Shown: positions 51,634 to 59,739 of the stretch, in pieces
Layout of the letters: every line of letters starts with the position of its first letter
Numbering within the stretch: position 1 is the first letter of the stretch
Assembly (NCBI GenBank): GCA_018242625.1
Contig: JAFEBO010000005.1
Coordinates: 62,001 to 126,000, forward strand
Direction: 5' to 3'
Source: Planctomycetota bacterium
GTDB taxonomy: Bacteria; Planctomycetota; Phycisphaerae; Phycisphaerales; UBA1924
DNA: 64,000 bases
The notes under the pieces: generated by a model
The model's database searches: none
What the model was told of the DNA's origin: nothing
Seen by the model: only the letters and a program-made list of their open reading frames with translations
Made by a program: the position numbers and the translations under genes

Positions 51634-52677
51634 TCACCACTTCAGCACAATCTTTCCAAACTGCTCCGCCGCTTCCAGCCGCGCGTACGCCTTCGGTGCA
51701 TCCCCCACAGGGAAGACCTGATCCACGACCGGCTTCAGCTTTCCCGCCGCGAACAGCGCCGCGACTTCTTTGAATTCGTCATTGCTTCCCATTGTGCTGC
51801 CCAGCAGGCGCAGCTGATTCCAGAAGATGCGGGCGAGATCGGTCGTGGCGTCCGGGCCGCTTGTGCAGCCGGGCGTTGCATAACAGCCGCCCCGCGCGAG
51901 CGACTTGATGCAGTTGAGGTGCGTTGCTTTGCCGGACGAATCAACCGCGAGATCGACGCCCCGCTTGCCCGTCCAGGCTCGCACTTCCTTGCTCCAATCC
52001 TGGCCGGAATCCAGCACACAGAGATCCGCGCCGAGGCTCCTGGCTTTATCGAGTTTCCACTGATGGCGGCTGGTCACCGCGACCGGACACGAAAAGTGCT
52101 TGGAAATCGAGAGCGCAGCCGTGGCCACGCCGCCGCCGATCCCCGTGATCAGCACGCTCTGCCCGGGCACGATCCGTGCTTTGGTGACCATCATGGAATA
52201 CGCCGTCAGCGCGCACAACCCGAACGCCGCGCCGTCTGCAACATCGATCGATTCCGGGATTGCCGCCAGGTTGTCCGCCGGGATCGAGAAGAACTCGGCG
52301 AACATGCCGTTGTGATGCTCGCCGATCAGCTCGTAGTTCGGCGCAAGCGTGGTGCCGGGCGGATCGCCGGGCCGCGAGGAATCGGGCACGCGTGTCGCGG
52401 CATTGACAATCACCCGTCGTCCGACCCACTTGGTGTCGACCCCCGGACCGACCGCATCCACCACGCCGCAGCAATCGCAGCCGCTCACGCGCGGGTAGAT
52501 GAGATTCACGCCGGGGATTCCCATGCCCACCCATAGGTCCATGTGGTTGAAGGCTGAAGCTAGCGCCCGCACGTTCACCCAGCCGGACTTTGGCGGGGGC
52601 AAATCGGGCCAATCGGTCTGAAAGCGGATATTGGGAGTGACCGGGTTGCCCTGCCTGGTGACGACGACTGCTCGCAT
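51634..52677 (-). CDS. MDR-family zinc-type alcohol dehydrogenase/quinone oxidoreductase
   Basis: 347-aa medium-chain dehydrogenase. VRALASAFNHMDLWVGMGIP, HPRVSGCDCCGVV-like PRVSGCDCCGVVDAVGPGV and the NAD(P) loop VLITGIGGGVATAALSISK (GxGxxG) are seen. Zinc ligands are incomplete (the four-cysteine structural lobe is absent), so it may be a zinc-independent quinone reductase type. Substrate unknown. Reverse-strand TACGCT (52689-52684) is 6 nt before the ATG. Confidence 0.85.
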   Translation of the reverse strand: MRAVVVTRQGNPVTPNIRFQTDWPDLPPPKSGWVNVRALASAFNHMDLWVGMGIPGVNLIYPRVSGCDCCGVVDAVGPGVDTKWVGRRVIVNAATRVPDSSRPGDPPGTTLAPNYELIGEHHNGMFAEFFSIPADNLAAIPESIDVADGAAFGLCALTAYSMMVTKARIVPGQSVLITGIGGGVATAALSISKHFSCPVAVTSRHQWKLDKARSLGADLCVLDSGQDWSKEVRAWTGKRGVDLAVDSSGKATHLNCIKSLARGGCYATPGCTSGPDATTDLARIFWNQLRLLGSTMGSNDEFKEVAALFAAGKLKPVVDQVFPVGDAPKAYARLEAAEQFGKIVLKW

Positions 52678-52695
52678 AGGGCAAGCGTACCCGGA

Positions 52696-53346
52696 TCAGG
52701 AACACGCGCGAACCGCGGCAACGAACGAGCGGAGCTTGGCGGCGTCAAGCCTGCCGTTTGAGCGAACTCCCGAGCACAGATCGAGGCCAAACGGGCGGAC
52801 CGCTCGGACTGCCTCCGGGGCATTGAACTCGTTCAGGCCCCCGGCAAGATAAACCGGCACGGAGACCGCCCGGCAAAGGGCGGCGGAAACGGCCCAATCG
52901 TGCGTCCGCCCGGTCCCCCCAAGCTCCTTGATCGCCGCCTTTGGCCTGCCGCTGTCGAGAAGAATGGCGTCAACCTCTCCGGCGGCGGCACGGGCCTCTT
53001 CGATCGCCCCACGGTCCTGAACGTGGATCACCTGCACGATCCGGACATTGGGCAGCTCGCGACGGATGCGGGCATAAGCACCCTCTTCAACCTCATCCAC
53101 CAGTTGGACGGTGCGGCAATGGGTGCGCCGCAACTGGTCGATGATCGACGCCGCATCGTGTTTGCACGTCAGCAAAAAGGTGTCGACGCCCGGAGGGACG
53201 CGGCGGGCGATCTCGCCGATGAGCTCGTCGCTGATCGGGCCGGGGCCGCTGGGCATGGAAGAGACCAGCCCGAGTGCATGCGCCCCCGCCTCGATTGCGA
53301 TACGGGCTTCGTCGGGGCTGGAAATGCAGCAGACCTTGATTCGCAT
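52696..53346 (-). CDS. Phosphoribosylanthranilate isomerase-like protein (TrpF family)
   Basis: 216-aa TIM-barrel protein. MRIKVCCISSPDEARIAIEA corresponds to the KICGIT strand with its catalytic cysteine; the next residue is Cys rather than Gly. RTVQLVDEVEEG, AILLDSGRPKAAIKELGGTG with the aspartate, YLAGGLNEFNAPEAVRAVRP and FGLDLCSGVRSNGRLD follow the family order. Canonical TrpF converts phosphoribosylanthranilate in tryptophan synthesis, but there are no trp genes nearby and several loops are atypical, so a different phospho-sugar substrate is possible. Confidence 0.72.
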   Translation of the reverse strand: MRIKVCCISSPDEARIAIEAGAHALGLVSSMPSGPGPISDELIGEIARRVPPGVDTFLLTCKHDAASIIDQLRRTHCRTVQLVDEVEEGAYARIRRELPNVRIVQVIHVQDRGAIEEARAAAGEVDAILLDSGRPKAAIKELGGTGRTHDWAVSAALCRAVSVPVYLAGGLNEFNAPEAVRAVRPFGLDLCSGVRSNGRLDAAKLRSFVAAVRACS

Positions 53347-53356
53347 CGCAAAGGCT

Positions 53357-53387
53357 TAAAGAAAAAACCCGGCGGTTACGCCGGGTT
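53357..53387 (-). terminator. Rho-independent terminator of rplS
   Basis: Reverse-strand 9-bp perfect stem AACCCGGCG/CGCCGGGTT (53366-53374 with 53379-53387), GTTA/TAAC loop, then a T-run (53365-53360). It follows the rplS stop by ~25 bp. Confidence 0.93.
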
Positions 53388-53411
53388 CGAAAGCACGAAT
53401 GAGGGACCGGC

Positions 53412-53846
53412 TTACTGCTTGGCGGGTTCGGCGGCCTCGGCCTGTTTGGCTTCGCCCGGGACTTCGATGTTCTTCAGGCCGCGCCGGCGATCGCGGAGAC
53501 GGCGGCTCTTGCCCACGCGGTCGCGGAGGTAGTAGAGCTTGGACCGACGGGCATCGCCGTGACGGATGACTTCGATCTTGGCGATGAGCGGGCTGTTGAT
53601 CGGCCACACGCGCTCGATGCCCACCTCGTCAACCACGCGCCGAACCGTGATCATGTCGGTCATGCCGCGGCCGGCCCGGGCGATCAGAACGCCCTGGTAC
53701 ACCTGCACGCGCTCCTTGTCACCTTCCACAATTCGGTTGTGCACGTTGACAGTATCACCGATGGCGAGCACCGGAAGATCCTTCTTCAGGGCCGGGGCGT
53801 TGATGCTTTCAAGGATGGACTGCTGGCTCTTGGCGCTCTGGGACAT
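53412..53846 (-). CDS. rplS: 50S ribosomal protein L19
   Basis: 144-aa protein. LPVLAIGDTVNVHNRIVEGD, QVYQGVLIARAGRGMTDMIT and RVWPINSPLIAKIEVIRHGD, then RRSKLYYLRDRVGKSRRLRD are the L19 core (~115 residues). The C-terminus has a short acidic/alanine tail. It sits at the 30S-50S interface. ATG 53846 is chosen; the upstream in-frame part is unlike L19. Confidence 0.96.
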   Translation of the reverse strand: MSQSAKSQQSILESINAPALKKDLPVLAIGDTVNVHNRIVEGDKERVQVYQGVLIARAGRGMTDMITVRRVVDEVGIERVWPINSPLIAKIEVIRHGDARRSKLYYLRDRVGKSRRLRDRRRGLKNIEVPGEAKQAEAAEPAKQ

Positions 53847-53963
53847 GGCAATTCTCACTTCTATTCCCGGCGACAGCGGCCGCCCGGGGGGTTGAGATAC
53901 TAGGTGCAAACCTGCCCGTGTTCTACCGGGACGGCTGGGCGAAAGGGGCCTGTTCGGTCATTT

Positions 53964-54680
53964 CTACGGTTCCAGGAGGTCCGGCCGCCGGGCTCTGGTC
54001 CGCTCCCGCATCTGTTCCAGCCGCCAGCGGGCGATCTTTCCGTGGTCTCCCGACAGCAGCACCTCCGGCACTCCCATTCCCATCCACTCCCGGGGCTTGG
54101 TGTAGTGGGGACAATCCAAGAGCCGCTCTCCGCCGGGGCCGCGGGCGGAAAAGCTGTCCTCTTCGCTCGAATCTTCGTGGCCGAGCGCTCCGGGCAGTTT
54201 GCGGATGATCGCGTCCATCAGCACCATCGCCGCAAGCTCTCCGCCGGAGAGAACGTAATCCCCGAGGCTTACTTCGATCGGATCGAGTTTTTCAATGACG
54301 CGCTCGTCCAGCCCCTCGTAGTGGCCGGCAATGAGCAGGAGCCTCGGGCGAGTCGCGAGTTCTTCCACCAGGGGCTGTTTCAGCGGAGCGCCCTGCGGTG
54401 TCAACAGAATCCGGGTGGTGGGGCGGGGGTCACTTGCTTCAACAGCCCGGACTGCATCCCAGAGCGGCTGGCACATCATGACCATGCCCGGGCCACCGCC
54501 AAACGGCCGATCGTCGGTCTTGGAATGCTTGTTTTCCGCAAAGTCGCGGATGTTCGTGGCGTGCCACTCGACCAGCCCCGCCGCCCGCGCCCGCGCCGGA
54601 ATGCTGAGCCCCAAAGCCGCCGGCGCTTCCAGCCCGAACATTTCAGGAAACGTAGTGAGAATGTCAAAGCGGAGGGTCAT
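53964..54680 (-). CDS. trmD: tRNA (guanine-N1-)-methyltransferase
   Basis: 238-aa SPOUT-family enzyme methylating G37. LRFDILTTFPEMFG, the RPFGGGPGMVMMCQPLWDAV block, LLIAGHYEGLDERVIEKLD and the knot residues VSLGDYVLSGGELAAMVLMD are all present. It lies between rpsP and rplS as in the usual rpsP-rimM-trmD-rplS cluster, but rimM is missing. Confidence 0.96.
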   Translation of the reverse strand: MTLRFDILTTFPEMFGLEAPAALGLSIPARARAAGLVEWHATNIRDFAENKHSKTDDRPFGGGPGMVMMCQPLWDAVRAVEASDPRPTTRILLTPQGAPLKQPLVEELATRPRLLLIAGHYEGLDERVIEKLDPIEVSLGDYVLSGGELAAMVLMDAIIRKLPGALGHEDSSEEDSFSARGPGGERLLDCPHYTKPREWMGMGVPEVLLSGDHGKIARWRLEQMRERTRARRPDLLEP

Positions 54681-54743
54681 GGAAGTTCGTCGTGAACGGG
54701 TACGAGTGAAACTGCGCCAAGGCGCGGAGGATTATTGAAATGA

Positions 54744-54770
54744 AAAGGCCCTCGTACTTCGAGGGCCTTT
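54744..54770 (-). terminator. Terminator between rpsP and trmD
   Basis: 11-bp perfect stem AAAGGCCCTCG/CGAGGGCCTTT (54744-54754 with 54760-54770), 5-nt loop. The reverse strand continues with TTTT. It falls between rpsP and trmD, so the two are at least partly uncoupled. Confidence 0.85.
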
Positions 54771-54798
54771 CGACTTCTGCTTTGAGAAGCCCGGCGGA

Positions 54799-55152
54799 TC
54801 AGGCCTTGGCTTCTTCCTTCTTCTCTTCGCCGGCGGCGGCCTTGGCGGCGAGCCGCTTCTCGAGCCGCTTGCGGTCGTGCTCGCGGTCCTTTTCCCAGGC
54901 CTTCACATCGACCAGCCCGCGCTTGGCCAGGAAGTCACGCACGGTGTCCGTGGGCTGAGCGCCGACCGAAATCCAGTGCTTCACCCGCTCCTCATTGAGC
55001 TGCACGGCCTTGGCCGCATCCTTCTCGACCGGGTTGAACCAGCCGAGCGACTCGATGACCACACCGTCTCGACGCGTGCGCTGATCGATCGCGGCAAGGC
55101 GGTAAAAGGGGCGGTTGTGACGGCCAAGACGCTGAAAGCGAAGACGAACCAT
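54799..55152 (-). CDS. rpsP: 30S ribosomal protein S16
   Basis: 117-aa protein. MVRLRFQRLGRHNRPFYRLA, VIESLGWFNPVEKDAAKAVQ and LNEERVKHWISVGAQPTDTV are the S16 core; the last ~35 residues are a Lys/Ala/Glu-rich extension. ATG 55152 has GGAG 7 nt upstream. The reading frame extends into tRNA-Leu without being coding. It heads the cluster with trmD and rplS. Confidence 0.96.
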   Translation of the reverse strand: MVRLRFQRLGRHNRPFYRLAAIDQRTRRDGVVIESLGWFNPVEKDAAKAVQLNEERVKHWISVGAQPTDTVRDFLAKRGLVDVKAWEKDREHDRKRLEKRLAAKAAAGEEKKEEAKA

Positions 55153-55294
55153 TCGAAACTCCAGTCCCCCGGCACCCTTCGCCGGAGGCGAAGATTCAAC
55201 GGGGCATTGCGGGTTGTTTCCCTGTGCCTTTGGAGCAATTCCAAGGACGGGCAGGGTCAGGATTCTAGGCAGGAGCCACTTACGGCTTCTCCAA

Positions 55295-55380
55295 TGGCCC
55301 CGGTGGGACTTGAACCCACACTCCCCTTGCGGGAAAAGGGATTTTAAGTCCCTTGCGTCTGCCGATTTCGCCACAGGGCC
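55295..55380 (-). tRNA. tRNA-Leu (anticodon UAA)
   Basis: 86-nt type II tRNA. Acceptor stem GGCCCTG/CGGGGCC with discriminator A, D-arm TGGCGAAATCGGCAGAC, anticodon arm GGGACTTAAAATCCC with loop CTTAAAA (anticodon TAA at 55346-55344), a long variable arm TTCCCGCAAGGGGA typical of Leu, and the T arm GTGGGTTCAAGTCCCAC. CCA is not encoded. It reads UUA/UUG codons. Confidence 0.96.
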
Positions 55381-55412
55381 GGGCAATCGCCCAGTCTAAG
55401 GGGTGTGCCTGC

Positions 55413-55907
55413 TCAGTGCTTGTGCCCGTGGGGCGGGTGGGCCGCGTGCGGCGGGTGGCCGTGTTCGTCGGTATGGGGGTGGGCACGCGGCCGGGTGGGA
55501 GGACGTACGGCTCTGGTGCCCTTGGCGACCTTCTTTCCACTCAGACATTTGTCGCACAGTCCGAGCAGCAAGAGGTCATGACTTTCGAGCTTGAACCCTT
55601 TGGGCGCGAGCCAGGAAAGATCTCCGGGGCACTGCTCGACCTCGTACATCTTGCCGCACGAGCGGCAGTAAAAGTGGTGGTGGTGGGCTTTGCCCGCGGT
55701 TTCGTAGCGGGGTGGCTCTCCGGGCATCGCGACTTCGACAATCTCGCGATCGGCGACCAGAGATTTGATCGTGCGGTACACCGTGGCCATACCCATGCCC
55801 TTGACTCGTCGCTGCGCGAGTTCCAGAACCTCGCGAGCCGAGACCGGACCATGGGCCTCGTCAATCGCGGTACGAATAGCAGATCGCTGCCGGGTGTTGC
55901 GTTCCAT
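55413..55907 (-). CDS. Fur-family metalloregulator with histidine-rich tail
   Basis: 164-aa regulator. The N-terminal winged helix contains GPVSAREVLELAQRR and MGMATVYRTIKSLVADREIV. The metal and dimerisation domain has AHHHHFYCRSCGKMYEVEQC and LCDKCLSG (two CxxC zinc pairs). The last ~25 residues (AHPHTDEHGHPPHAAHPPHG) are a His/Pro-rich tail, which suggests nickel or zinc sensing (Zur/Nur-like) rather than classical Fur; PerR is also possible. A reverse-strand TAACCT lies about 11 nt before the ATG. No target genes are adjacent. Confidence 0.88.
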   Translation of the reverse strand: MERNTRQRSAIRTAIDEAHGPVSAREVLELAQRRVKGMGMATVYRTIKSLVADREIVEVAMPGEPPRYETAGKAHHHHFYCRSCGKMYEVEQCPGDLSWLAPKGFKLESHDLLLLGLCDKCLSGKKVAKGTRAVRPPTRPRAHPHTDEHGHPPHAAHPPHGHKH

Positions 55908-55925
55908 GGGTTGAGGAAAGGTTAG

Positions 55926-56561
55926 TCAGGGTTCGGAGAGCCCCGCCCGGATTGCGTAGCGTGCGAGATCCACGCGATTGTGCACGTTCAGTTTCGCCAT
56001 GATCGACGTGCAGTGATTGTCGACAGTTTTCACGCTGAGGTGCACCGCTTCCGCGACCCGGCGCTTGCTGAGACCCTGAGCAATCAGCAGGAGAATTTCG
56101 ATCTCGCGAGGAGTCAGGGACGGTGAGCCGGGAATCGCCTCGACGCCATCCGCACCCTTCTCCGCGGCCTGAAAACACGGAGAGCGGTAGGTTCCCCCGG
56201 AGGCAACGGTGTGGATCGCGGCGAGCAGTCGCTCCGGAGGCTCGGTCGTGGAGAAGAGGTTCCTGGTCGTGTTTCCCAGAATGTGCGGCAGACCGCGCTC
56301 GCAGGCCGGATCGACCAGCGCGACGATCGGTATCGCGGGCAGGCTGCTGCGGATCGCCTTTGCGGCATCCCCCGCGTGACAATCCGCCGCTACAACATTG
56401 AGCAGAACGAGCTGCGGCGGCTTTCGGACGCAGGCAGAAGCTGCGTCCGAACTTGGGGCCTCTTCCACCGATCCGAATCCCTGCGTGCGCAGCCATGACG
56501 CCAACGTCGCTCTTGAGAGCGTGCGGCCGTTTACAACCAGGATCGCCGGACCGTGATCCAC
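55926..56561 (-). CDS. LuxR/NarL-type regulator with degenerate receiver domain
   Basis: 211-aa protein. Residues ~5-120 follow the receiver fold but the acidic pocket is lost: ILVVNG replaces ILVVDD, and LVLLNVV has Asn where the phosphorylated Asp should be. The C-terminal HTH is intact: SLTPREIEILLLIAQGLSKR, AVHLSVKTVDNHCTSIMAKL. It therefore probably binds DNA under control of a ligand or a protein instead of phosphorylation. The start is GTG at 56561. It lies next to the Fur gene on the same strand. Confidence 0.85.
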   Translation of the reverse strand: MDHGPAILVVNGRTLSRATLASWLRTQGFGSVEEAPSSDAASACVRKPPQLVLLNVVAADCHAGDAAKAIRSSLPAIPIVALVDPACERGLPHILGNTTRNLFSTTEPPERLLAAIHTVASGGTYRSPCFQAAEKGADGVEAIPGSPSLTPREIEILLLIAQGLSKRRVAEAVHLSVKTVDNHCTSIMAKLNVHNRVDLARYAIRAGLSEP

Positions 56562-56661
56562 GGGTTCACCCGGAGCATGTTAACAGCTCCGGCGAATTCC
56601 CGATGCGACGGTTGGAGACTTGTCAACCGAATCTTTGAAAATGGGCCCCAAGCACCACCGT

Positions 56662-58743
56662 TCAGTTGGTGCCGGGCTCTCCGCTTTCGGTCATTTCCTC
56701 GGGTTCATCCGCCGGCTTGGGCTTGGAATCGGGCTTGGCGGCTGAGGAGTCCTGAGAGTCGTCCGAGGTCTTGAGCAGATCGATGTACTTCATCCGCTCC
56801 TTCAACGCCGGGAAGCCGAAAGCAGTCTTGAGGGCTGAATTCGGCAGTTCACGGTTGGAATAGGAGGCGGTGAAGTAATCGCCTTCGGTCCGCATGCGTT
56901 CGACGCTGACCGGCGCCCGGCCGATCATCTGGCCGACCACGACCGTGAGCGGCCTGTCCAGCGCGACGGCCACCGTCCTCTTGTCGGCGGGGAAATCGAT
57001 CATCGGCTTGGTCGGGTCCAACGCCTTCGCGGCCGCGACGAGCGCTTCGCGATACGCGGGCTGATTGAAAGTCGAGTCGCCGCCCTGGATCGTGTTGAGA
57101 TTGACCTGGAGCTTGCGACGCAGAGCCGGGGCCGGTGCACCGGGGAATGTGTCCTGGAAATACTTTCCAACCGCCTCCAGCCCATCGGAAATGGCGATCG
57201 TCTTGTAGAGCTCAACCTGGGCGGCGAGCTTGTCGAACTGCTCGAGCGCCTGAGCATCGAGTTCCACTTTCGCCCGAACTTCATCCAGGCTCTTGGGGGA
57301 TTCGCTCCGCCGGGCGTCCAGGACCATGAAGTAGTAGCGGTTGCCTTCAGGATCGGCCGCGTAGGAGTCGAAGGGCACGCCGACCTGCACGCTGACGTCC
57401 GGGTCGCTTCCCACCAGCTCCTTCGACCGGAAGAGGACTTCCGGCAGGCTGAACTGCTTGGTTCCCTGCTGAACCTTTGCCGCACCGAGGCCGGGTATGT
57501 TGGCCACTTCAATACGCGTGAGGAACTGGTCGTCGCGCACGTTGACCTGCGGCAGAGGAATCGTAACTCCCGCCGCTTCTTTCACGTCTGTCACGCACAT
57601 CTGCGCCAGCTTTTCGAACCTGGGCATGCGGGTTGCCCAGTCGGATGGAAGAACTCTGTAGCCTGCGCGAGTGTCCACCTTGCCCATGAGCCGGATGGTG
57701 TCGGCCTTCACGGCCTTGTCGATCGCGGTCAGAATGGTGTCCACGCGCTGGTTGCGGAGGTCGGTCTCGACCCGGGTCTTTTCGTCGGCGAACGTGCCCG
57801 TGTACTTGTCCTTGTTCTGGCGCCAGTACTTGTTCACTTCGACGGGGTCGAGCTGAACGCTCGCGGCGATCGCGGCCCGGTTGATTGTCATCCACTCGAA
57901 TTTCACGCGGGCCGGGAACTGGTACCCAAAGCCGTGGTCACCGGTGCCGGCGCGGACATTGCGGTACTTTTCGAACAGCTGCTGCAGAGTCGCTTCCGAG
58001 GGCTTCGGCGCCATCGGCGCGATTGACTTGGCCAGCAGCAGGATCTGATCGACGTAAAGGATTTCTCCCTGGCGGTCCGCTTCGAAGGTGGCACGCTTGT
58101 CGGAGACGCGGTGGGCCTCGCGCCAGGCCGTCTGCATGCGCCCGATGGAGTTGGCCCGGGCAAAGGTCGTCTGCAGATCGGTCGGACTGCCGTGCGCGCC
58201 GCGCGCCGCATAGCCCATGAGGACCTGCATCCGCTTGTCCGCCTCCGCCTCGATCTTTTTCAGCTGGTCCGGATCGCGCATGAGGCTGCCGGCGATCATG
58301 TTGAGAATCTGCGGCTGCTGCGCCAGCGAGGGATACTGCGAGAGCGCGCCGCTCCGCGCGATCAGCGGGACCAGGATCGAGTCGCGGATGTCCTTTTCAA
58401 AGACCGCCGCATCGGCGGGAGTGGACATGAAGCCGCCGTTCTGCGCGGCCCGGCTCAGCAGGAGCCAGTGCCGGTCGTTTTCAGCGCCGAAGAGTTCCTT
58501 GGCCAGATCGATGCTCTTGGGCATTCCCAGAGGATCGAGCAGCGTCCGGATCGTGTCGTATTCCTGGTGGGCGCGGGCCATCTCCGCCGCCGTTACGGAA
58601 GAGCCGTTGACGGTCGCGACCTTGCGGGACATCGGATCGCCGCCGAACATGTGCCCGGCCTGCGGCACGATGAAGGCGATCATCAGCACGACGCCGAAGG
58701 CGACGAGCATGTACTGGCGGTACTTCTGGATGACTTTGATCAT
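56662..58743 (-). CDS. PpiD/SurA-N-type membrane-anchored folding factor
   Basis: 693-aa protein with one N-terminal membrane segment (residues ~12-32, YMLVAFGVVLMIAFIVPQAG). The SurA_N/PpiD N-domain follows (VATVNGSSVTAAEMARAHQE). The long periplasmic part (helical) ends with DPEGNRYYFMVLDARRSESP and SLDEVRAKVELDAQALEQFD, as in PpiD. I do not see a convincing parvulin active-site block, so the isomerase activity is doubtful and a chaperone-only role is likely. The last ~30 residues are acidic. Confidence 0.75.
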   Translation of the reverse strand: MIKVIQKYRQYMLVAFGVVLMIAFIVPQAGHMFGGDPMSRKVATVNGSSVTAAEMARAHQEYDTIRTLLDPLGMPKSIDLAKELFGAENDRHWLLLSRAAQNGGFMSTPADAAVFEKDIRDSILVPLIARSGALSQYPSLAQQPQILNMIAGSLMRDPDQLKKIEAEADKRMQVLMGYAARGAHGSPTDLQTTFARANSIGRMQTAWREAHRVSDKRATFEADRQGEILYVDQILLLAKSIAPMAPKPSEATLQQLFEKYRNVRAGTGDHGFGYQFPARVKFEWMTINRAAIAASVQLDPVEVNKYWRQNKDKYTGTFADEKTRVETDLRNQRVDTILTAIDKAVKADTIRLMGKVDTRAGYRVLPSDWATRMPRFEKLAQMCVTDVKEAAGVTIPLPQVNVRDDQFLTRIEVANIPGLGAAKVQQGTKQFSLPEVLFRSKELVGSDPDVSVQVGVPFDSYAADPEGNRYYFMVLDARRSESPKSLDEVRAKVELDAQALEQFDKLAAQVELYKTIAISDGLEAVGKYFQDTFPGAPAPALRRKLQVNLNTIQGGDSTFNQPAYREALVAAAKALDPTKPMIDFPADKRTVAVALDRPLTVVVGQMIGRAPVSVERMRTEGDYFTASYSNRELPNSALKTAFGFPALKERMKYIDLLKTSDDSQDSSAAKPDSKPKPADEPEEMTESGEPGTN

Positions 58744-58810
58744 GCGTTATCCGTGCTCTTGGTTCGTACTGGAGAGGGCCGAAGTCCGTTCGTCCATACT
58801 ACAAACGGGA

Positions 58811-58885
58811 GGGAAAGAAATACGCCCGGCCCGTGTTCCTCGGACCGGGCGTGAGATCTGAAAAGGCGAACGCCCGGCGTTCGCC
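58811..58885 (-). terminator. Two tandem terminators after rpsD
   Basis: First (reverse-strand order): stem GGCGAACGCC/GGCGTTCGCC (58865-58874 with 58876-58885) followed by TTTT. Second: ACGCCCGG/CCGGGCGT (58822-58829 with 58845-58852) followed by a TATTTCTTT run. Both lie just after the rpsD stop. Confidence 0.85.
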
Positions 58886-58891
58886 CGTGAT

Positions 58892-59491
58892 TTAGCGATA
58901 GAACTCGACGATGAGGTTGGCGTTCACATCGAAGGGGATCTGGTCGGTGGTCGGCACCGCGACAACCTTGATGGTCATCTCGGAGGGGTTGAACTCAAGC
59001 CAGCCGGCGACCTCGAGCCCGGCGAGGGACTCCATCGCCTCCTTGCCGAGCTTCTGGACCTTTTCCTTCAGCGTGATCACGTCGCCCACCTTGACGGTGT
59101 AGCTGGGACGGTCGACCTTCTTGCCGTTCACCCGGACATGGCCGTGCACAACGAGCTGGCGGGCCGCCCAGATCGTCCGGGCAAGACCCGCACGACGGAC
59201 GACGTTGTCGAGGCGGCGCTCAAGAAGCTGCATCAGCAGGTCACCCGTGTTGCCCGGGCGACGGCCGGCCTCGGCCAAGATGCGGCGGAACTGGGCTTCC
59301 TGCACGCAGTAGTGGTACTTGACCTTCTGCTTTTCGTTCAGACGCACGCCGTAGTCGCGGAGACGACGGCCGCGGAAGCCGTGCATGCCGTTGGCCTGCA
59401 GCTGGCGCTTCGAGGTGTGCTTGGGGGTATCGACGATCGGGGCGCCGACGCGACGAGAGAGCTTGAGCTTGGGACCGGTATAACGGGCCAT
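58892..59491 (-). CDS. rpsD: 30S ribosomal protein S4
   Basis: 199-aa protein. MARYTGPKLKLSRRVGAPIV, QLQANGMHGFRGRRLRDYGV, FRRILAEAGRRPGNTGDLLM and the S4 RNA-binding domain RRLDNVVRRAGLARTIWAAR are clear. It is the C-minus form without the four zinc cysteines. Here it is a single-gene unit with its own GGAGG site and tandem terminators rather than part of the alpha operon with rpoA. Confidence 0.97.
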   Translation of the reverse strand: MARYTGPKLKLSRRVGAPIVDTPKHTSKRQLQANGMHGFRGRRLRDYGVRLNEKQKVKYHYCVQEAQFRRILAEAGRRPGNTGDLLMQLLERRLDNVVRRAGLARTIWAARQLVVHGHVRVNGKKVDRPSYTVKVGDVITLKEKVQKLGKEAMESLAGLEVAGWLEFNPSEMTIKVVAVPTTDQIPFDVNANLIVEFYR

Positions 59492-59725
59492 AGAAAACCT
59501 CCGTCCTCACCCGCTAGCCGAGATCGGCGTCGCCGCGGGGGGTGCTGGTCGTGATCAGTCGATCAAGCCAGCGATCTTGAACAAGCCGGGGAACCGAGAC
59601 TTCGGGACCGGCGATCCGGGAAAACGCCCGAACCGGAGTTCGGGACACACGGCGTAATTGAAGGCTCACACCCCGCTCGGGTCAATCTTCACAATCGGCC
59701 CGGGAGAGAGGGAGGTCGCCGCCGC

Positions 59726-59731
59726 TAGACT
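59726..59731 (+). promoter_or_regulatory. -10 box of purF
   Basis: TAGACT, 8 nt before the purF ATG and with no Shine-Dalgarno site. It supports a leaderless transcript and the start at 59740. Confidence 0.5.
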
Positions 59732-59739
59732 CCGGCGCG

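Noticed and set aside
59492..59725. Possible tRNA between rpsD and purF
   Set aside because: No acceptor stem or T arm can be drawn; only GC-rich leader sequence is seen.
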